A DNA stretch of 5,879 nt. It comes from Candidatus Culexmicrobium profundum. Its GTDB lineage: Archaea; Thermoproteota; Methanomethylicia; Culexarchaeales; Culexmicrobiaceae. How positions within the stretch are numbered: position 1 is the first letter of the stretch; each line of letters opens with the position of its first letter. The DNA is taken from contig JANZKD010000279.1 of assembly GCA_025061245.1 (NCBI GenBank), positions 1 through 5,879 on the forward strand, in the 5' to 3' direction. The notes under the pieces were generated by a model, which was not told where the DNA came from, searched no databases, and saw nothing but the letters and a program-made list of their open reading frames with translations. Shown piece by piece: positions 5,252 to 5,879 of this stretch. A program made the translations under genes and the position numbers.

Positions 5252-5879
5252 TTAGAAAACATATGCCTCTGCTATTCTTATTGGGGGACTGTATTCACCT
5301 ATTGGAAGACCCTTTTCAACTGTAAATCTTGATTCCATTTCTCTTCCAATGGCATCTATTTTCATTAATGCTCTCTTTAATGGAAATTTTATTTCTCTTA
5401 TATATACAGGCTCTTTTATTTCTCCTCGCTCAATCAACCATGATTCTTCAGGAATTATAGTTATGATATCAGTTAGCTCTGCTTTAACTACATCCCTAAC
5501 TAGAAAACCTCTTCTGGTCTCATTAATTATTTCTTTAAAGTGCCAGTCTCCAGCTTTCACTTTAATATTGCTCATAAAAGCTTTCGGTGGAAAGAAAAGT
5601 CCTCTGCCATTTCCTAGCGGTTCAACATTATATACATATGCGCTCCATCGATTATGAAGAAGGTTAACTATTACTCCATTTTCAATTAAGATTTTTCTTC
5701 TGGCAAGTATTCCTTCATCATCAAAGGAAAAACTTCCATAGCCATCAGGAATGAGAGGATCATCAAGCACAGTTAAATCCTTACATGCAATTTTCACTCC
5801 ATACTTTAGTGGTTTCCCTTGCTCTAATGCTACATCAGCTTCCAAGGTATGTCCAATTGCCTCATGAAAGAGCGCTGCA
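5252..5879 (-). CDS. TldD/PmbA-family metalloprotease, C-terminal part (5' end beyond the window)
   Basis: The gene runs leftward and is cut by the right edge; the frame is open to base 5878, so no start is visible. About 208 residues remain of an expected 430-470. The first visible residues are A-A-L-F-H-E-A-I-G-H-T-L-E-A-D, containing the HExxxH metal motif of TldD proteases (codons 5864-5866 to 5849-5851). Then come the family blocks L-T-V-L-D-D-P, G-Y-G-S-F-S-F-D-D-E-G, R-K-I-L-I-E-N-G-V-I, and the C-terminal barrel-like part with M-S-N-I-K-V-K-A-G-D and E-E-S-W-L-I-E-R-G-E-I. TldD proteins cleave unfolded or modified peptides, often paired with TldE/PmbA. In E. coli TldD a C-terminal Cys is the third metal ligand; here the only Cys in the visible part is in I-A-C-K-D-L, early in the fragment. 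Stop TAA is at 5252-5254. The HExxxH motif marks it as the TldD-like (catalytic) rather than the TldE-like partner. Confidence 0.9.
   Translation of the reverse strand, partial: AALFHEAIGHTLEADVALEQGKPLKYGVKIACKDLTVLDDPLIPDGYGSFSFDDEGILARRKILIENGVIVNLLHNRWSAYVYNVEPLGNGRGLFFPPKAFMSNIKVKAGDWHFKEIINETRRGFLVRDVVKAELTDIITIIPEESWLIERGEIKEPVYIREIKFPLKRALMKIDAIGREMESRFTVEKGLPIGEYSPPIRIAEAYVF

Noticed and set aside
5349..5657. Plus-strand 102-codon open frame opposite the TldD gene
   Set aside because: Shadow of the conserved TldD coding sequence; hydrophobic, serine-rich antisense composition and no start signal.

Overview
The window reads as archaeal chromosome. It is AT-rich, its arginine codons are mostly AGA/AGG and ATA is a common isoleucine codon. 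Several genes have GGAGG- or GAGGTGA-like Shine-Dalgarno sites, and TATA-like boxes lie at archaeal spacing. The gene set (acylaminoacyl-peptidase-type S9 protease, ADP-forming acyl-CoA synthetase alpha subunit, ACT-domain protein, ECF S-component, TldD-type protease) is typical of a peptide-using, probably thermophilic archaeon, likely of the Thermoproteota/TACK group. The lineage is an inference. I see no rRNA, tRNA, CRISPR, insertion sequence or integrase.

Left part (1-1695, + strand): the 3' end of an S9 serine peptidase, then an 88-residue membrane-anchored coiled-coil protein of unknown function, then a 228-residue protein with a helical N-terminus and a C-terminal ACT module. Each of the last two has its own plausible promoter or leader.

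Middle (1855-4314): an ADP-forming acetyl/acyl-CoA synthetase alpha subunit runs rightward. Its last 60 bases overlap, tail to tail, the end of a leftward gene for an ECF-type transporter S-component. That transporter gene lies 18 bp behind a small leftward gene encoding a ribbon-helix-helix protein with eight cysteines, so the two look like one operon. The operon's promoter holds a 34-bp near-perfect inverted repeat (14-bp arms, one mismatch) centred on the predicted TATA box. This is a strong candidate for an autoregulatory operator, and the regulator-operator-transporter unit is the most interesting system here.

Right part (4441-5879): a creatininase-family gene runs rightward but is broken by a -1 frameshift at 4536-4542, where A-AAA is followed by an in-frame TAA. 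The protein also departs from the classic creatininase metal-ligand motifs. It converges on the C-terminal part of a leftward TldD/PmbA-family protease. That gene runs off the right edge, keeps the HExxxH motif, and has no cysteine in its C-terminal region.

The genes do not form one pathway. The peptidases, the acyl-CoA synthetase and the ACT sensor would fit amino-acid and peptide catabolism, but that link is inferred only from co-location.
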